Origin: Saprospiraceae bacterium
GTDB lineage: Bacteria > Bacteroidota > Bacteroidia > Chitinophagales > Saprospiraceae
DNA: 64,000 nucleotides
Direction: 5' to 3'
Assembly (NCBI GenBank): GCA_020627785.1
Contig: JAHDGF010000005.1
Coordinates: 59,915-123,914 of the forward strand
A program made the position numbers and the translations under genes. Each line of letters starts with the position of its first letter. Within the stretch, counting starts at the first letter, position 1. This document shows positions 1-9,030 of this stretch, one piece after another. The notes below the pieces were generated by a model, which saw only the letters and a list, made by a program, of their open reading frames with translations, was not told the DNA's origin and did no database searches.

Positions 1-858
1 ATTTCTCATGACATCGATGTGCTTTTTACAAAAGCGAATAAATTGCAAATTTTAAAATCGTTGATTAAACTGAATTTTAAAACTTTAGCAAGGCAACTGA
101 AAAGCATATCTAGTCGAGTAATAGATGCTGAATTTGATCTTAAAAATATTTTGGCCATTGATAATAGTTATGGAGTTAAGGCCAGTTACTATTTTTTATC
201 CACCACGAAGGAGAATGCTGGTGATTGGAATTACGATTTATCAGAGATTGAATCTTACTTTTCACGATTAGAGTCCCATGGACATGAGCTAGGTTTGCAT
301 GGAAGCAGACGAGTAAGTACCAATCGATCAAATTTTAATATAGAGAAAGAAAGGCTAAATAAGTTTATTAAGAAAACAAAGGGCTATAGATCACACTATT
401 TGAAATTTGAAGTTCCGACTACGTGGAATATTTTATCAGAAGAAGAGGTGGTTTATGATACAACTTTTGGAGCAGCAAGTTGCCCTGGATTTAGAAATGG
501 CATGTGTCATCCTTTCCAGCCCTTCGACAGAAATAAAAATGAATGGATTGATGTTTATGAAATTCCATTGATTGCAATGGATGTTTCATTCTTTAGATAT
601 TTAAATTTAGATCACGAAACTTCATTTAAATTATTTCAGAAGTTGGTTCAGCAAGTAAAAGAGAGTGGAGGTGTATTTACTTTTCTTTGGCATAATAATT
701 ATGTGACTGGAGATATGCGTAAATTCTATGAAAGATGTTTGAGTTACCTAAAAGAAGAAGATACTTGGTTTGCAACTGGAGGCGAAGTGATTGATTGGTA
801 TAAGCAAGAAAATTATTTTGCGCAGCAGAGAGAAATTTTAGAAAAGGTTCAATCTTAA
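1..858 (+). CDS. polysaccharide deacetylase (NodB-like), 5' partial
   Basis: The reading frame is open to base 1, so the gene begins upstream of the window. The first in-frame GTG (base 19) is not the start, because the residues just before it read SHDID, the first metal-binding motif of NodB/CE4-type deacetylases. A second motif, HELGLHGS, follows near residue 90, and FLWHNN near the C-terminus resembles the last conserved motif of the family. These enzymes remove N- or O-acetyl groups from sugars using a divalent metal. About 285 residues are visible. The stop overlaps the next start (TAATG), so the two genes are probably co-transcribed. The substrate is unknown; the context suggests glycan or sugar-precursor deacetylation. 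Confidence 0.8.
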   Translation: MSHDIDVLFTKANKLQILKSLIKLNFKTLARQLKSISSRVIDAEFDLKNILAIDNSYGVKASYYFLSTTKENAGDWNYDLSEIESYFSRLESHGHELGLHGSRRVSTNRSNFNIEKERLNKFIKKTKGYRSHYLKFEVPTTWNILSEEEVVYDTTFGAASCPGFRNGMCHPFQPFDRNKNEWIDVYEIPLIAMDVSFFRYLNLDHETSFKLFQKLVQQVKESGGVFTFLWHNNYVTGDMRKFYERCLSYLKEEDTWFATGGEVIDWYKQENYFAQQREILEKVQS

Positions 859-1916
859 TGGAGGTAAAACCCATACCACTTTCTGGCGAATTGACAAGAA
901 ATTACATTTCCTTTATCAATAAGCATAGAGGCCATGCAACCAATGAGAAATCTTTCAAATGGCAGTTTTCTTATTTACCAGAAAAGTCAGTTGTGACAGG
1001 CTTGGTTAAAGATGAAAATACGCTAGGGACTCAATGTATGATGCCCTTTCCAATGTTAAATAGCCAGGTGAAATATTTGTCTGGTAAATGCGAGAATAGT
1101 TACTTGGAAAAAAGCTTGCGTGGGAAAGGAGAGTTTAATAAGATGTTTGACTTTGCAACAAACTTGTGTAAGGAAAAAAGCCTAGAATTATTATGGGCAT
1201 TTACTCCTGCGTTAAAGCCATATTCAAGACTTGGGTTTACTGTATATAAGGATTGTTTAAGACAATCCTTTTTGTGGGTTAAGCTTCCAGCGATCCGTAA
1301 TTACTTTAAGGGAAGATCTTTTAAAGGAGTTTTAGCGGGTATTCTTTCTTATTTTTTATTGATGATCTCAGTTCTCAAGTTGAGAATAAAGTCAAAAAAC
1401 TTAGCGACTGATTTAAGTTCAAGTTATCAGGAATTAAATGCCAGAGAATTAGCTGGATTACAACAATCGATTTGTGAATTGCATCCAACTTTAAATCAAT
1501 TAAATTTCGATAATGGATTTTTAGATTGGCGAGTGAATCACAATCCAAATATTTCTTCAAAGAATCTTTTTATATATAAGGCAGGTAAGCTTGTTGGACA
1601 TTTTATATACTCGATAAAAGAAAAAAAGGCACACATAAAGTCTTTTTTGTATTCAGATGAAGCATTGTTGGAACAGATCATTTTGTTCTTTGCAAAAAAT
1701 ATAAAAGAAGAGGGTTTAGAAAATTTTATTTTTCAAGGTAATCTTGAGAATTCTTTAAATAAAAGTGTCTTTCAACTTTTAACTAAATTGAATCTTAGGA
1801 GCATTCCAACGAAAGGATGGGACTTTGTTTTTAAACACGAACCTCAAATAAATAAATCAACTTTGTCTCCTTCCGATTTTCTTATTAATCATTTATGGAC
1901 AGAAGGCTATGCCTAA
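858..1916 (+). CDS. GNAT-family acetyltransferase-like protein
   Basis: A 352-residue protein whose first half looks like an acyl-CoA N-acyltransferase fold: a strand with a GTQCMMPF-like segment, then a LRGKGEFNKMF stretch resembling the R/Q-x-x-G-x-G/A acetyl-CoA loop, then a helix and a GFTVYKD segment. The second half (residues about 190-320) resembles a second GNAT-like lobe. A similar but shorter protein lies at 38,396-39,328, so the two appear to be paralogues. Expected role: acetylation or acylation of an amino sugar precursor. It overlaps the deacetylase upstream by one base. The acceptor cannot be told from sequence. Confidence 0.6.
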   Translation: MEVKPIPLSGELTRNYISFINKHRGHATNEKSFKWQFSYLPEKSVVTGLVKDENTLGTQCMMPFPMLNSQVKYLSGKCENSYLEKSLRGKGEFNKMFDFATNLCKEKSLELLWAFTPALKPYSRLGFTVYKDCLRQSFLWVKLPAIRNYFKGRSFKGVLAGILSYFLLMISVLKLRIKSKNLATDLSSSYQELNARELAGLQQSICELHPTLNQLNFDNGFLDWRVNHNPNISSKNLFIYKAGKLVGHFIYSIKEKKAHIKSFLYSDEALLEQIILFFAKNIKEEGLENFIFQGNLENSLNKSVFQLLTKLNLRSIPTKGWDFVFKHEPQINKSTLSPSDFLINHLWTEGYA

Positions 1917-1939
1917 TGTGTGTTAAGATTTATTGCTAA

Positions 1940-2905
1940 ATGAAAAATTTTATACTTATTGGTGCGGCAGGATATATTGCCCCACGGCATATGAAGGCCA
2001 TCAAGGATACAGGTAATAATTTGATTGCTGCTCTTGATCCAAATGACTCTGTTGGAATTATCGATTCTTATTTTCCAGAGGCTGCTTTTTTTACAGAGTT
2101 TGAAAGATTTGATCGGCACATAGAAAAATTAAAGCGGGCGGGAACTAAGATAGATTATGTAAGTATCTGTTCGCCCAATTATTTACATGACGCACACATC
2201 CGTTTTGGGTTGAGACATGGAGCTGATGTAATCTGTGAAAAACCGATTGTACTAAATCCATGGAATATTCAAGCATTAGAAGAAATTGAAGGTGCTTCAA
2301 GTAATAGTGTTTATAATATACTACAATTACGTTTGCACGAAAGTGTTATTGCATTAAAGAAAAAAGTTGAGGAAGCGCCTAAAGATAGAATCTTTGATAT
2401 TGATTTAACTTATCTGACATCAAGAGGGAATTGGTACTATACTAGTTGGAAAGGAGACATGCAGAAGTCGGGTGGTATTGCTACAAATATCGGAGTACAC
2501 TTTTTTGATATGCTGATGTGGATATTTGGAGATGTCCAGAAAAGTGAGGTGCATGTTCACAATCACGATCGTGCTGCTGGATATTTAGAGCTGGACAGGG
2601 CAAGGGTGAAATGGTTTTTAAGCATAAACTATGATGTGATTCCACAGCACATAAAGGACTCAGGTGCTCGAACATATCGATCGATTATGATTGAAGATCA
2701 AGAGTTTGAATTCAGTGGTGGTTTTACGGAATTACATACGAAGAGTTATGAAGACATTATTGAGGGGGGAGGGTTTAGAATTTCTGAAGCTCAAAAGGCC
2801 ATCGAGATTGTTTCAAGGATTAGAGAAAGTGAACAGAATATGAATAGTGAAAATGCACATGCTATGGTAGCATCTCCTTTTACTAGTCATCCATTTAAAA
2901 AGTAA
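1940..2905 (+). CDS. wbpB: UDP-N-acetylglucosaminuronate 3-oxidase, WbpB/WlbA-like
   Basis: A Gfo/Idh/MocA oxidoreductase of 321 residues. The N-terminal Rossmann segment GAAGYIAPRH (residues 8-17), the YVSICSPNYLH stretch and the EKP motif (100-102, catalytic Lys101) match WbpB/WlbA closely. Further WbpB-like segments are YLTSRGNWY and NIGVHFFDML. WbpB oxidises C3 of UDP-GlcNAcA, the step before transamination (WbpE) and acetylation (WbpD) in making 2,3-diacetamido uronic acids. WbpA, WbpE and WbpD are not in this window and may lie upstream. The uronic acid product would be a natural substrate for the AsnB-type amidotransferases nearby. The assignment to this subfamily is strong; the exact sugar is inferred. 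Confidence 0.85.
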   Translation: MKNFILIGAAGYIAPRHMKAIKDTGNNLIAALDPNDSVGIIDSYFPEAAFFTEFERFDRHIEKLKRAGTKIDYVSICSPNYLHDAHIRFGLRHGADVICEKPIVLNPWNIQALEEIEGASSNSVYNILQLRLHESVIALKKKVEEAPKDRIFDIDLTYLTSRGNWYYTSWKGDMQKSGGIATNIGVHFFDMLMWIFGDVQKSEVHVHNHDRAAGYLELDRARVKWFLSINYDVIPQHIKDSGARTYRSIMIEDQEFEFSGGFTELHTKSYEDIIEGGGFRISEAQKAIEIVSRIRESEQNMNSENAHAMVASPFTSHPFKK

Positions 2906-2908
2906 GCA

Positions 2909-3754
2909 ATGAAAAATACTTTAGGGAATACGCTTAGAACAAAACTTTTAGTAAAGAAATACAATTGGGATAACATCGAGCCTGTATTTATTACAAGCAC
3001 AGGAAGAACAGGTACGATGTTCTTTAGTGATTTTTTCTCTGAGTATTTTTCTGGAACAAAGGCCTTGCATGAGCCTTGGCCAGATTTGCATGACATTGGC
3101 TACAATCTTCATCATAATAAATATAGCCACCAAAAGGTTGTTGATATTATTTCTAGAGAAAGAATTGATATCTGTAAGGATGCACATAAAATGGGACATA
3201 AGTATTATGTGGAGTCGAATTATAATTTGAGTTACATTTTACCTTATTTGAAAGATGTATTTGGTTCATTTAAGTTGATTCATGTGATAAGAGAGCCAAA
3301 GTCATATTTGAGATCTATCTACAGCATCAAGGAAGCGAAACGACATATCTATGCAGAGTTTGATAACAGGCCAAGGATTACTGCAAAAGATTTTGATGGG
3401 AAGTACGCTTCTGAATGGGATAGTTGGTCAAGGTTTGAAAAATTGTGCTGGCATTACTATAAGGTGAATACCTTGATAGGTGACCATATAGCCGAAAATG
3501 GAAACGGAATCACTGTACATTTTAAAGATATTTTCAAAAAGGAAAATAACTTTAAAGGCTTATATGAAATTGCGGACTTTAGTGGAATACCGTTAAAGGA
3601 AAATATAGCCAAAGAAGATTTAATACAAAGTTTATCCAACAGAGCTAACAAAACCAAAAAAATTGGATTAGACTCTTACGATGATTGGAGTGCAGATAAA
3701 AAATCCATTTTCCATGAGATAACAGATCCAATAGTGCAGAGGTTTAGTTTGTAA
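2909..3754 (+). CDS. sulfotransferase-like protein
   Basis: A 281-residue protein with the 5'-phosphosulfate-binding loop of PAPS-dependent sulfotransferases near the N-terminus (FITSTGRTGTMFF, about residues 28-40). A 3'-phosphate-binding-like HVIREPKSYLRSIYS segment lies near 120-134. Sulfotransferases move sulfate from PAPS to a hydroxyl or amino group of a sugar. It starts three bases after wbpB and is in the same transcription unit. It is one of five sulfotransferase-like genes in the locus, which differ clearly from one another. The acceptor is unknown. An alternative is a nucleotide-binding protein of the same P-loop fold with another activity. Confidence 0.65.
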   Translation: MKNTLGNTLRTKLLVKKYNWDNIEPVFITSTGRTGTMFFSDFFSEYFSGTKALHEPWPDLHDIGYNLHHNKYSHQKVVDIISRERIDICKDAHKMGHKYYVESNYNLSYILPYLKDVFGSFKLIHVIREPKSYLRSIYSIKEAKRHIYAEFDNRPRITAKDFDGKYASEWDSWSRFEKLCWHYYKVNTLIGDHIAENGNGITVHFKDIFKKENNFKGLYEIADFSGIPLKENIAKEDLIQSLSNRANKTKKIGLDSYDDWSADKKSIFHEITDPIVQRFSL

Positions 3755-3774
3755 ACATCTGAGAATGACGATTC

Positions 3775-5229
3775 ATGTCTAGCGATAAGCTTAAGAAGGA
3801 AACGATAACGGGAATCAGCTGGAGTTTGGCTAGTCAAGTGGTTATTCAAGTTTCGACCTTTATTATAGGATTAATTTTGGTGAAGCTCCTTGAGCCTGAA
3901 GATTTTGGATTGATGAGTATGGTTGTGGTAATTACTGGTTTCGCTAATGTCTTTAAGAGTTTTGGATTAGGTAGTGCAATTATTCATGATCAGAGCATTG
4001 ACCAAAATGACCTCTCTACTATTTTTTGGTTCAACTTATTAATAGGTTTTTGTTTAACGGTTTTGATATTTTTTTCTAAGGGATTGATTTCAAACTTTTA
4101 TAATCAGCCTGACTTAATTCCGATTGTGTCTATAATATCATTGAACTTTTTTATCACTTCTTTCAATATTGTTCAATTTTCGCTTTTGAGAAAAAAGCTA
4201 GACTTTAAAAAGATATTTATTGTTCAAACGATTGCAACCATTTTTTCTGGGGTGTTGGCAATTGTTTTGGCATCTAGGGGTGCTGGGGTTTGGAGCTTGG
4301 TTTGGAAAACGTTGTGCTTTTCATCTGCCTTGACCATTTTGTTTTGGATATTACATGATTGGAAACCTAGTTTTACTTTTAAAAAAACATCCTTAAATAA
4401 AGCAGTTGGATTTGGTCTTCCATTGATGGCAAGTGAGTCTTTTAATTACTGGGTCCGAAACATAGATAATTTACTTATCGGTAAATATTGGGGTGGATCA
4501 CAGCTCGGTTTTTATGATCGATCTTATCAGTTAATGCTATTGCCAGTTAATAATATGAGTTCTGTGATTGGAAGTGTATTATTTCCGTCCTTCTCTAAAA
4601 TTCAAAATGATCATAAGAGGGTGTCTAATATTTTTAGATTATCGGCAGGAGGTGTTTCATTAATTGTTATGCCTATGATGATCGGTTTATTCATAACAGC
4701 AGAATACCTAGTTATCTCTCTGTTTGGACAAAAGTGGTTGCCTATGGTTCCCGTCTTGAAGATTCTTTCATTACTAGGAATTAGCCAATCAATCATCCAC
4801 CTGACAAGCACAATTTTACTTTCTCAAGGAAAGACTAAGTTAATTTTAAAACTAGGATTGGTAACCAAGACTTTCACCATCCTAATGATTGTCCTTGGAT
4901 TAAAAAATGGCATAGTAGGAGTCGCCACAAATTATTTGATCGCCAACTTAATTACAAGCCCACTTATTTTATATGTAACAGGTCGACTTATAAATTTACC
5001 TTATTGGTCTTTTGTAAAAGACTTATTACCTATTTTATTTAGTGCTGTTCTTATGGGCGTGACACTTCATTATTTGAATCAATATTTGTTGACTGTGCCT
5101 TGTTCGCCTTTTCAAATGTTGTACATAGATATTATTGCAGGAATATTGATTTACGGTTTGAGTGTATATTTCACCAACCCTCCTGCGCTCAACTATATTT
5201 TAAGCTTCGCTAAGAAAATAAAAATTTAA
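3775..5229 (+). CDS. Wzx-type polysaccharide flippase (MOP/PST family)
   Basis: A 484-residue polytopic membrane protein with about 12-14 hydrophobic segments. The N-terminus (ITGISWSLASQV, then KLLEPEDFGLMSMV) and the central VRNIDNLLIGKYWG stretch are characteristic of the PST/WzxC branch of the MOP exporter superfamily. It would flip undecaprenyl-linked oligosaccharides across the inner membrane. A second flippase of a different subtype lies at 46,771-48,159, and an ABC exporter at 54.9-56.4 kb, so this locus probably serves more than one export route. Function by family is well supported; the repeat unit carried is unknown. Confidence 0.88.
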   Translation: MSSDKLKKETITGISWSLASQVVIQVSTFIIGLILVKLLEPEDFGLMSMVVVITGFANVFKSFGLGSAIIHDQSIDQNDLSTIFWFNLLIGFCLTVLIFFSKGLISNFYNQPDLIPIVSIISLNFFITSFNIVQFSLLRKKLDFKKIFIVQTIATIFSGVLAIVLASRGAGVWSLVWKTLCFSSALTILFWILHDWKPSFTFKKTSLNKAVGFGLPLMASESFNYWVRNIDNLLIGKYWGGSQLGFYDRSYQLMLLPVNNMSSVIGSVLFPSFSKIQNDHKRVSNIFRLSAGGVSLIVMPMMIGLFITAEYLVISLFGQKWLPMVPVLKILSLLGISQSIIHLTSTILLSQGKTKLILKLGLVTKTFTILMIVLGLKNGIVGVATNYLIANLITSPLILYVTGRLINLPYWSFVKDLLPILFSAVLMGVTLHYLNQYLLTVPCSPFQMLYIDIIAGILIYGLSVYFTNPPALNYILSFAKKIKI

Positions 5230-5240
5230 ACCATCGAATT

Positions 5241-5951
5241 ATGAGTAAGGTAGCAGACTGGTATGACGATTACACCAAACAACAAATTGAAATGGGTATC
5301 AATGCCCGTAATCGTAGCATTCAAAATTCTCTAGTAAAATTTGGCTTGCAAAAGAACCATGAGGTTTTAGAGATTGGGTGTGGTATTGGGACTCAAACTC
5401 AATTGCTGGCCGAATATTTGAATTCGCCATCACAGATTACAGCAGTGGATATTAGCCCCAAAAGTATTGAAATCGCTAAGCATAGGTATGACCATTTCAA
5501 AGGATTAAAATGGATCGCTGCAGACTTTGTTACCTATCCAGCAGAAAAGCAATATGATGTGATTCTATTGCCAGACGTTATTGAGCATATTCCAGTTGAT
5601 CAGCACAAGGCGCTTTTTGCAAACATTAGAAAGTCATTGAAAAAAGATGGTTTTGTATTAATTCATATTCCTCAGCCATACTATCAGGAATGGGCCAAAG
5701 TTGAATTGCCAGATAAAATGCAGGTGATTGATCAATCCATCTACACAGATGTATTGGCTCAGAATGTTTATTGCAACGATCTGTATATACGCCATCTCGA
5801 AACTTATTCAATCTGGCAAGAGCAAGGTGATTACCAGACAATTGTTTTAATGCCGTATAGGAATGATATTACCTATACTCTAAAAAAGAAACCTTCTAGT
5901 AATAAATTTAAGTATTACCTCAGAAGAATTTTTGGTGGGAAAAAAGCCTAA
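5241..5951 (+). CDS. class I SAM-dependent methyltransferase
   Basis: A 236-residue protein with the class I SAM-binding motif VLEIGCGIGTQT (about residues 42-53), the acidic strand end AVDIS, and a motif-II-like DVILLPDVIEHI segment. It belongs to the broad Methyltransf_11/25-type group that methylates small molecules or sugars. It is 11 bases after the flippase, and the next gene begins inside its last 20 bases. Likely role: methylation of a sugar hydroxyl or of a glycan end group. The substrate cannot be inferred more precisely. Confidence 0.8.
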   Translation: MSKVADWYDDYTKQQIEMGINARNRSIQNSLVKFGLQKNHEVLEIGCGIGTQTQLLAEYLNSPSQITAVDISPKSIEIAKHRYDHFKGLKWIAADFVTYPAEKQYDVILLPDVIEHIPVDQHKALFANIRKSLKKDGFVLIHIPQPYYQEWAKVELPDKMQVIDQSIYTDVLAQNVYCNDLYIRHLETYSIWQEQGDYQTIVLMPYRNDITYTLKKKPSSNKFKYYLRRIFGGKKA

Positions 5952-7206
5952 GATATTATTCTTATTGCCTAATTGTTATCCATACGGTAAGGGCGATTCC
6001 TTTTTGGAGACTGAAATCAATTACCTAGTTAAAGAATTTGATGAAGTGATTGTGTTTCCTTCTCATGGAGAAGACACTATACGTTCTATGCCGGCTCAAG
6101 TTGAGTTGAGAAATGATTTATTATTGGAGAATGTTCTTAAAATACAATCTTCTAAAATTACTTCTCTTTTTAGCTTGATTACATTTCTACCATTTTGGAA
6201 AGACTTTTTTAGAATGATAAGAAATGGTAAACTGAGTAAAGAAAATCTTGTTCGATCCTTTCGATTCAAAAGGATTGCTGATACGAAAATAAGGCTGCTT
6301 GAAGATTTCATTAAAAACTATGGACCTGATAAAAATTATATGATCTATAGTTACTGGTACATGACTCAAGCATTTGCAGCAGCAAGATTAAAGGAAAAAA
6401 ATTCTAGAATAAATGCAGTAAGCAGGACTCATGAATATGACTTGTATGAAAAGAAAAAAGTATTGCTTCCATTTAGATTATTCATGGCTAAAAATTTAGA
6501 TACTGTAATTCCAATTGCAGAAGATGGAGTGGCATATTTACAGGAACAATATGGTATCGAACGAGGAAAAATTCAACAATTTAACCTCGGGGTGGAAAAC
6601 ATGAAAGAACTAAAGTTGGAAAAGAGATCAGATGAGATTTTCACGATACTTTCAGTTGCCTTTCTTTCTCCTAGAAAAAGAATACACTTGATAGCTGAGG
6701 CTCTGCATTATCTTAATAACAAAGAGATAAAGCGTAAGATCCAATGGATACATGTTGGAGGCGGAGATGAGGGTTTAATGAAAAAACTAACAGATATTTC
6801 TAGTCAGTTTTCAAATAGAATTGAAGTGAATTACATGGGAAATTTTACAAACTCTCAGATCAAAGATTTATATGCAAACAATCCTCAATTATCTGTTTTT
6901 GTAAATGTCAGTTCCTCGGAGGGTAAACCAGTTTCTATAATGGAAGCGCAGAGTTATGGTATTCCAGTCATTGCTACTGATGTAGGTGGTGTGAGAGAAA
7001 TTGTAAATCAAGAGAATGGGATTCTATTGAGTTCTAATCCAACCCCCCAAGAGGTTGCAGAATCTATTCTTGTTTTAATGAACGAGGATGAAAGGATTCA
7101 AAAATCTAGAAGTTCATATCAGAATTGGAGTCAAAATTATAATGCAGTAACTAACTATACTGCTTTCGCAAATTATCTTTCAAATAATATTCAATGTGCG
7201 GGATAG
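5932..7206 (+). CDS. glycosyltransferase family 4 (GT-B)
   Basis: A 424-residue GT-B glycosyltransferase. The C-terminal half contains SVAFLSPRKRIHLIAEAL (acceptor/donor domain start) and the GT4 donor-binding segment EGKPVSIMEAQSYGIPVIA with the paired glutamates. It transfers a sugar from a nucleotide donor to the growing oligosaccharide at the cytoplasmic membrane. The start is TTG at 5,932 or GTG at 5,935; both lie inside the preceding methyltransferase, and no ATG sits closer. The end overlaps the next gene by 13 bases, so translation is probably coupled. Donor and linkage are unknown. Confidence 0.83.
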   Translation: MVGKKPKILFLLPNCYPYGKGDSFLETEINYLVKEFDEVIVFPSHGEDTIRSMPAQVELRNDLLLENVLKIQSSKITSLFSLITFLPFWKDFFRMIRNGKLSKENLVRSFRFKRIADTKIRLLEDFIKNYGPDKNYMIYSYWYMTQAFAAARLKEKNSRINAVSRTHEYDLYEKKKVLLPFRLFMAKNLDTVIPIAEDGVAYLQEQYGIERGKIQQFNLGVENMKELKLEKRSDEIFTILSVAFLSPRKRIHLIAEALHYLNNKEIKRKIQWIHVGGGDEGLMKKLTDISSQFSNRIEVNYMGNFTNSQIKDLYANNPQLSVFVNVSSSEGKPVSIMEAQSYGIPVIATDVGGVREIVNQENGILLSSNPTPQEVAESILVLMNEDERIQKSRSSYQNWSQNYNAVTNYTAFANYLSNNIQCAG

Positions 7207-9008
7207 CTGGAATATACTCTATCAATAAACAAATTGATATTTCCGAGCTTAGGTTGATGACTGATCGTATTCAGCATCGTGGGCCAGATGGAGATGGACA
7301 TTGGATAAACCAAGATGGTAAAGTGGGATTAGGACATCGTCGTTTATCAATTCTTGATTTGTCAGAAAGTGGCGCACAGCCTATGCACTACGAACATTTA
7401 AGTTTAACTTTTAATGGTGAAATTTATAATTACGTAGAACTCAAGAAAGACTTAGTAAGTAAGGGTTATAAATTTCAGTCTGAAACAGACACTGAAGTTT
7501 TGATGGCATTGTATTTAGAGAAAGGAGTAGATTGTCTTCATGATTTAGATGGGATGTTTTCATTTGCGATTTGGGATAATCAAAAGAAACGTCTCTTTTG
7601 TGCGAGAGATAGATTTGGTGAAAAGCCATTCTACTATTCAAAGCATAATAATGATTTTCTTTTTGCGAGTGAAATGAAGTCTTTGTTTGGAATAAGAGGT
7701 TTGCCAAGATCTATTAATCAAAAGAAATTATTTTACTATTTAGCTTATAACGTTGTTGAGCTTGAGGATGATTTTAAGGCAACTTTTTTTGAAGGGATCG
7801 AGAAGCTCGAGCCTGGTCATTTTATGATTGTAAGATCGGATGGATCGATCAAAAAAGAAAGATATTGGTCTGTAGACTTATCAAGGCGCGATGATAATTA
7901 CACATTTGCGCAAGCGCAGGAAAAATTTAAAGAACTATTTATAACCTCTGTAAAAAGAAGACTGCGTTCTGATGTGCCTGTAGGTTCATCTCTATCCGGT
8001 GGACTAGATTCATCTAGTATAGTCAGAACTATAGCTAATGAAATTAAGAATAGTAATTTTCAGAATACTTTTTCAGCTCGGTTTAAGAACTTTGAGAAGG
8101 ATGAAGGTTATTTTATAGATAAGGTTGTTGAAAACACCGCTATTAATGACCATCATACGTGGGTTGATGAAAATTACATGATTGATAATTTCAGTGATAT
8201 TTTTCATCATCAGGAAGAACCCTTTGGTTCATCAAGTATTGTTGCTCAACATGCTGTGATGCGATTGGCTAAGCAGGAATCAGTAACAGTGCTTTTAGAT
8301 GGACAAGGTGCAGATGAATACCTTGTGGGGTATGTGAAGCGATATTATAAAACTCGTCTCAAGGAATTGTATCTAAATGGAAATCCGAGCGAGTTTAAAA
8401 AAGAAAAATTGGCCTATGAAGGACTACTTGAAAGAGAGTATCCTTTTAATGTAAAAGATAAATTAAACTTACATTTTAGAGGTGTTGTCGATAAATTGAA
8501 ATCCTTTAATTCTTCCAAACGAAAATTTAATGGCATCAATGGAGAGTTTTTAAATGCACAAGAAAGTGTAGTGCGACCGTTTAGAACTTTTTATGACCTT
8601 AGAGAACAATTGAAATATTCTATTGAATTTCAACTACCAGATTTATTGCGATATGCGGATAAAAATTCTATGGCATTTTCTAGGGAGATTCGATTACCGT
8701 TTTTAAACCATGAGCTTGTAGAGTTTGTATTTAGCCTGCCTACGCATTATAAATTAAATGACGGGTGGTCCAAATATTTATTGCGAACTTCTATGGATGC
8801 ATATCTTCCTAAAGAAGTTGCTTGGAGAAAGGAAAAGGTTGCTTTTCAACCTCCGCAAAAAGCTTGGAGTGAAGATAAGAAGGTTGTGGAGTTAATGCAC
8901 GAGGCTAAAAATATTCTTGTAAAAAATAAGATTATTGAAGAGCCGAAGAACGCTAAAATGGATTGGCAGATTTTGAATGCAGCACAACTTTTTCAAAATG
9001 TTGTTTAG
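7194..9008 (+). CDS. asnB: asparagine synthase-type glutamine amidotransferase (first copy)
   Basis: A 604-residue AsnB-family protein. It starts MCGIAG, with Cys2 as the class II glutaminase nucleophile after Met removal, followed by the RHRGPDG-like glutaminase motif. The synthetase domain carries the ATP-binding PP-loop SGGLDSS near residue 268. Ammonia released from glutamine is used to amidate an ATP-activated carboxylate. In glycan loci such proteins (for example WbpS of Pseudomonas O6) convert uronic acid carboxyls to uronamides. With a WbpB-like uronate-modifying enzyme 5 kb upstream, glycan amidation is more likely than free asparagine synthesis. A second copy lies at 43,594-45,483. 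Confidence 0.88.
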   Translation: MCGIAGIYSINKQIDISELRLMTDRIQHRGPDGDGHWINQDGKVGLGHRRLSILDLSESGAQPMHYEHLSLTFNGEIYNYVELKKDLVSKGYKFQSETDTEVLMALYLEKGVDCLHDLDGMFSFAIWDNQKKRLFCARDRFGEKPFYYSKHNNDFLFASEMKSLFGIRGLPRSINQKKLFYYLAYNVVELEDDFKATFFEGIEKLEPGHFMIVRSDGSIKKERYWSVDLSRRDDNYTFAQAQEKFKELFITSVKRRLRSDVPVGSSLSGGLDSSSIVRTIANEIKNSNFQNTFSARFKNFEKDEGYFIDKVVENTAINDHHTWVDENYMIDNFSDIFHHQEEPFGSSSIVAQHAVMRLAKQESVTVLLDGQGADEYLVGYVKRYYKTRLKELYLNGNPSEFKKEKLAYEGLLEREYPFNVKDKLNLHFRGVVDKLKSFNSSKRKFNGINGEFLNAQESVVRPFRTFYDLREQLKYSIEFQLPDLLRYADKNSMAFSREIRLPFLNHELVEFVFSLPTHYKLNDGWSKYLLRTSMDAYLPKEVAWRKEKVAFQPPQKAWSEDKKVVELMHEAKNILVKNKIIEEPKNAKMDWQILNAAQLFQNVV

Positions 9009-9030
9009 TCAAAATTTCTAAAGTACTTAG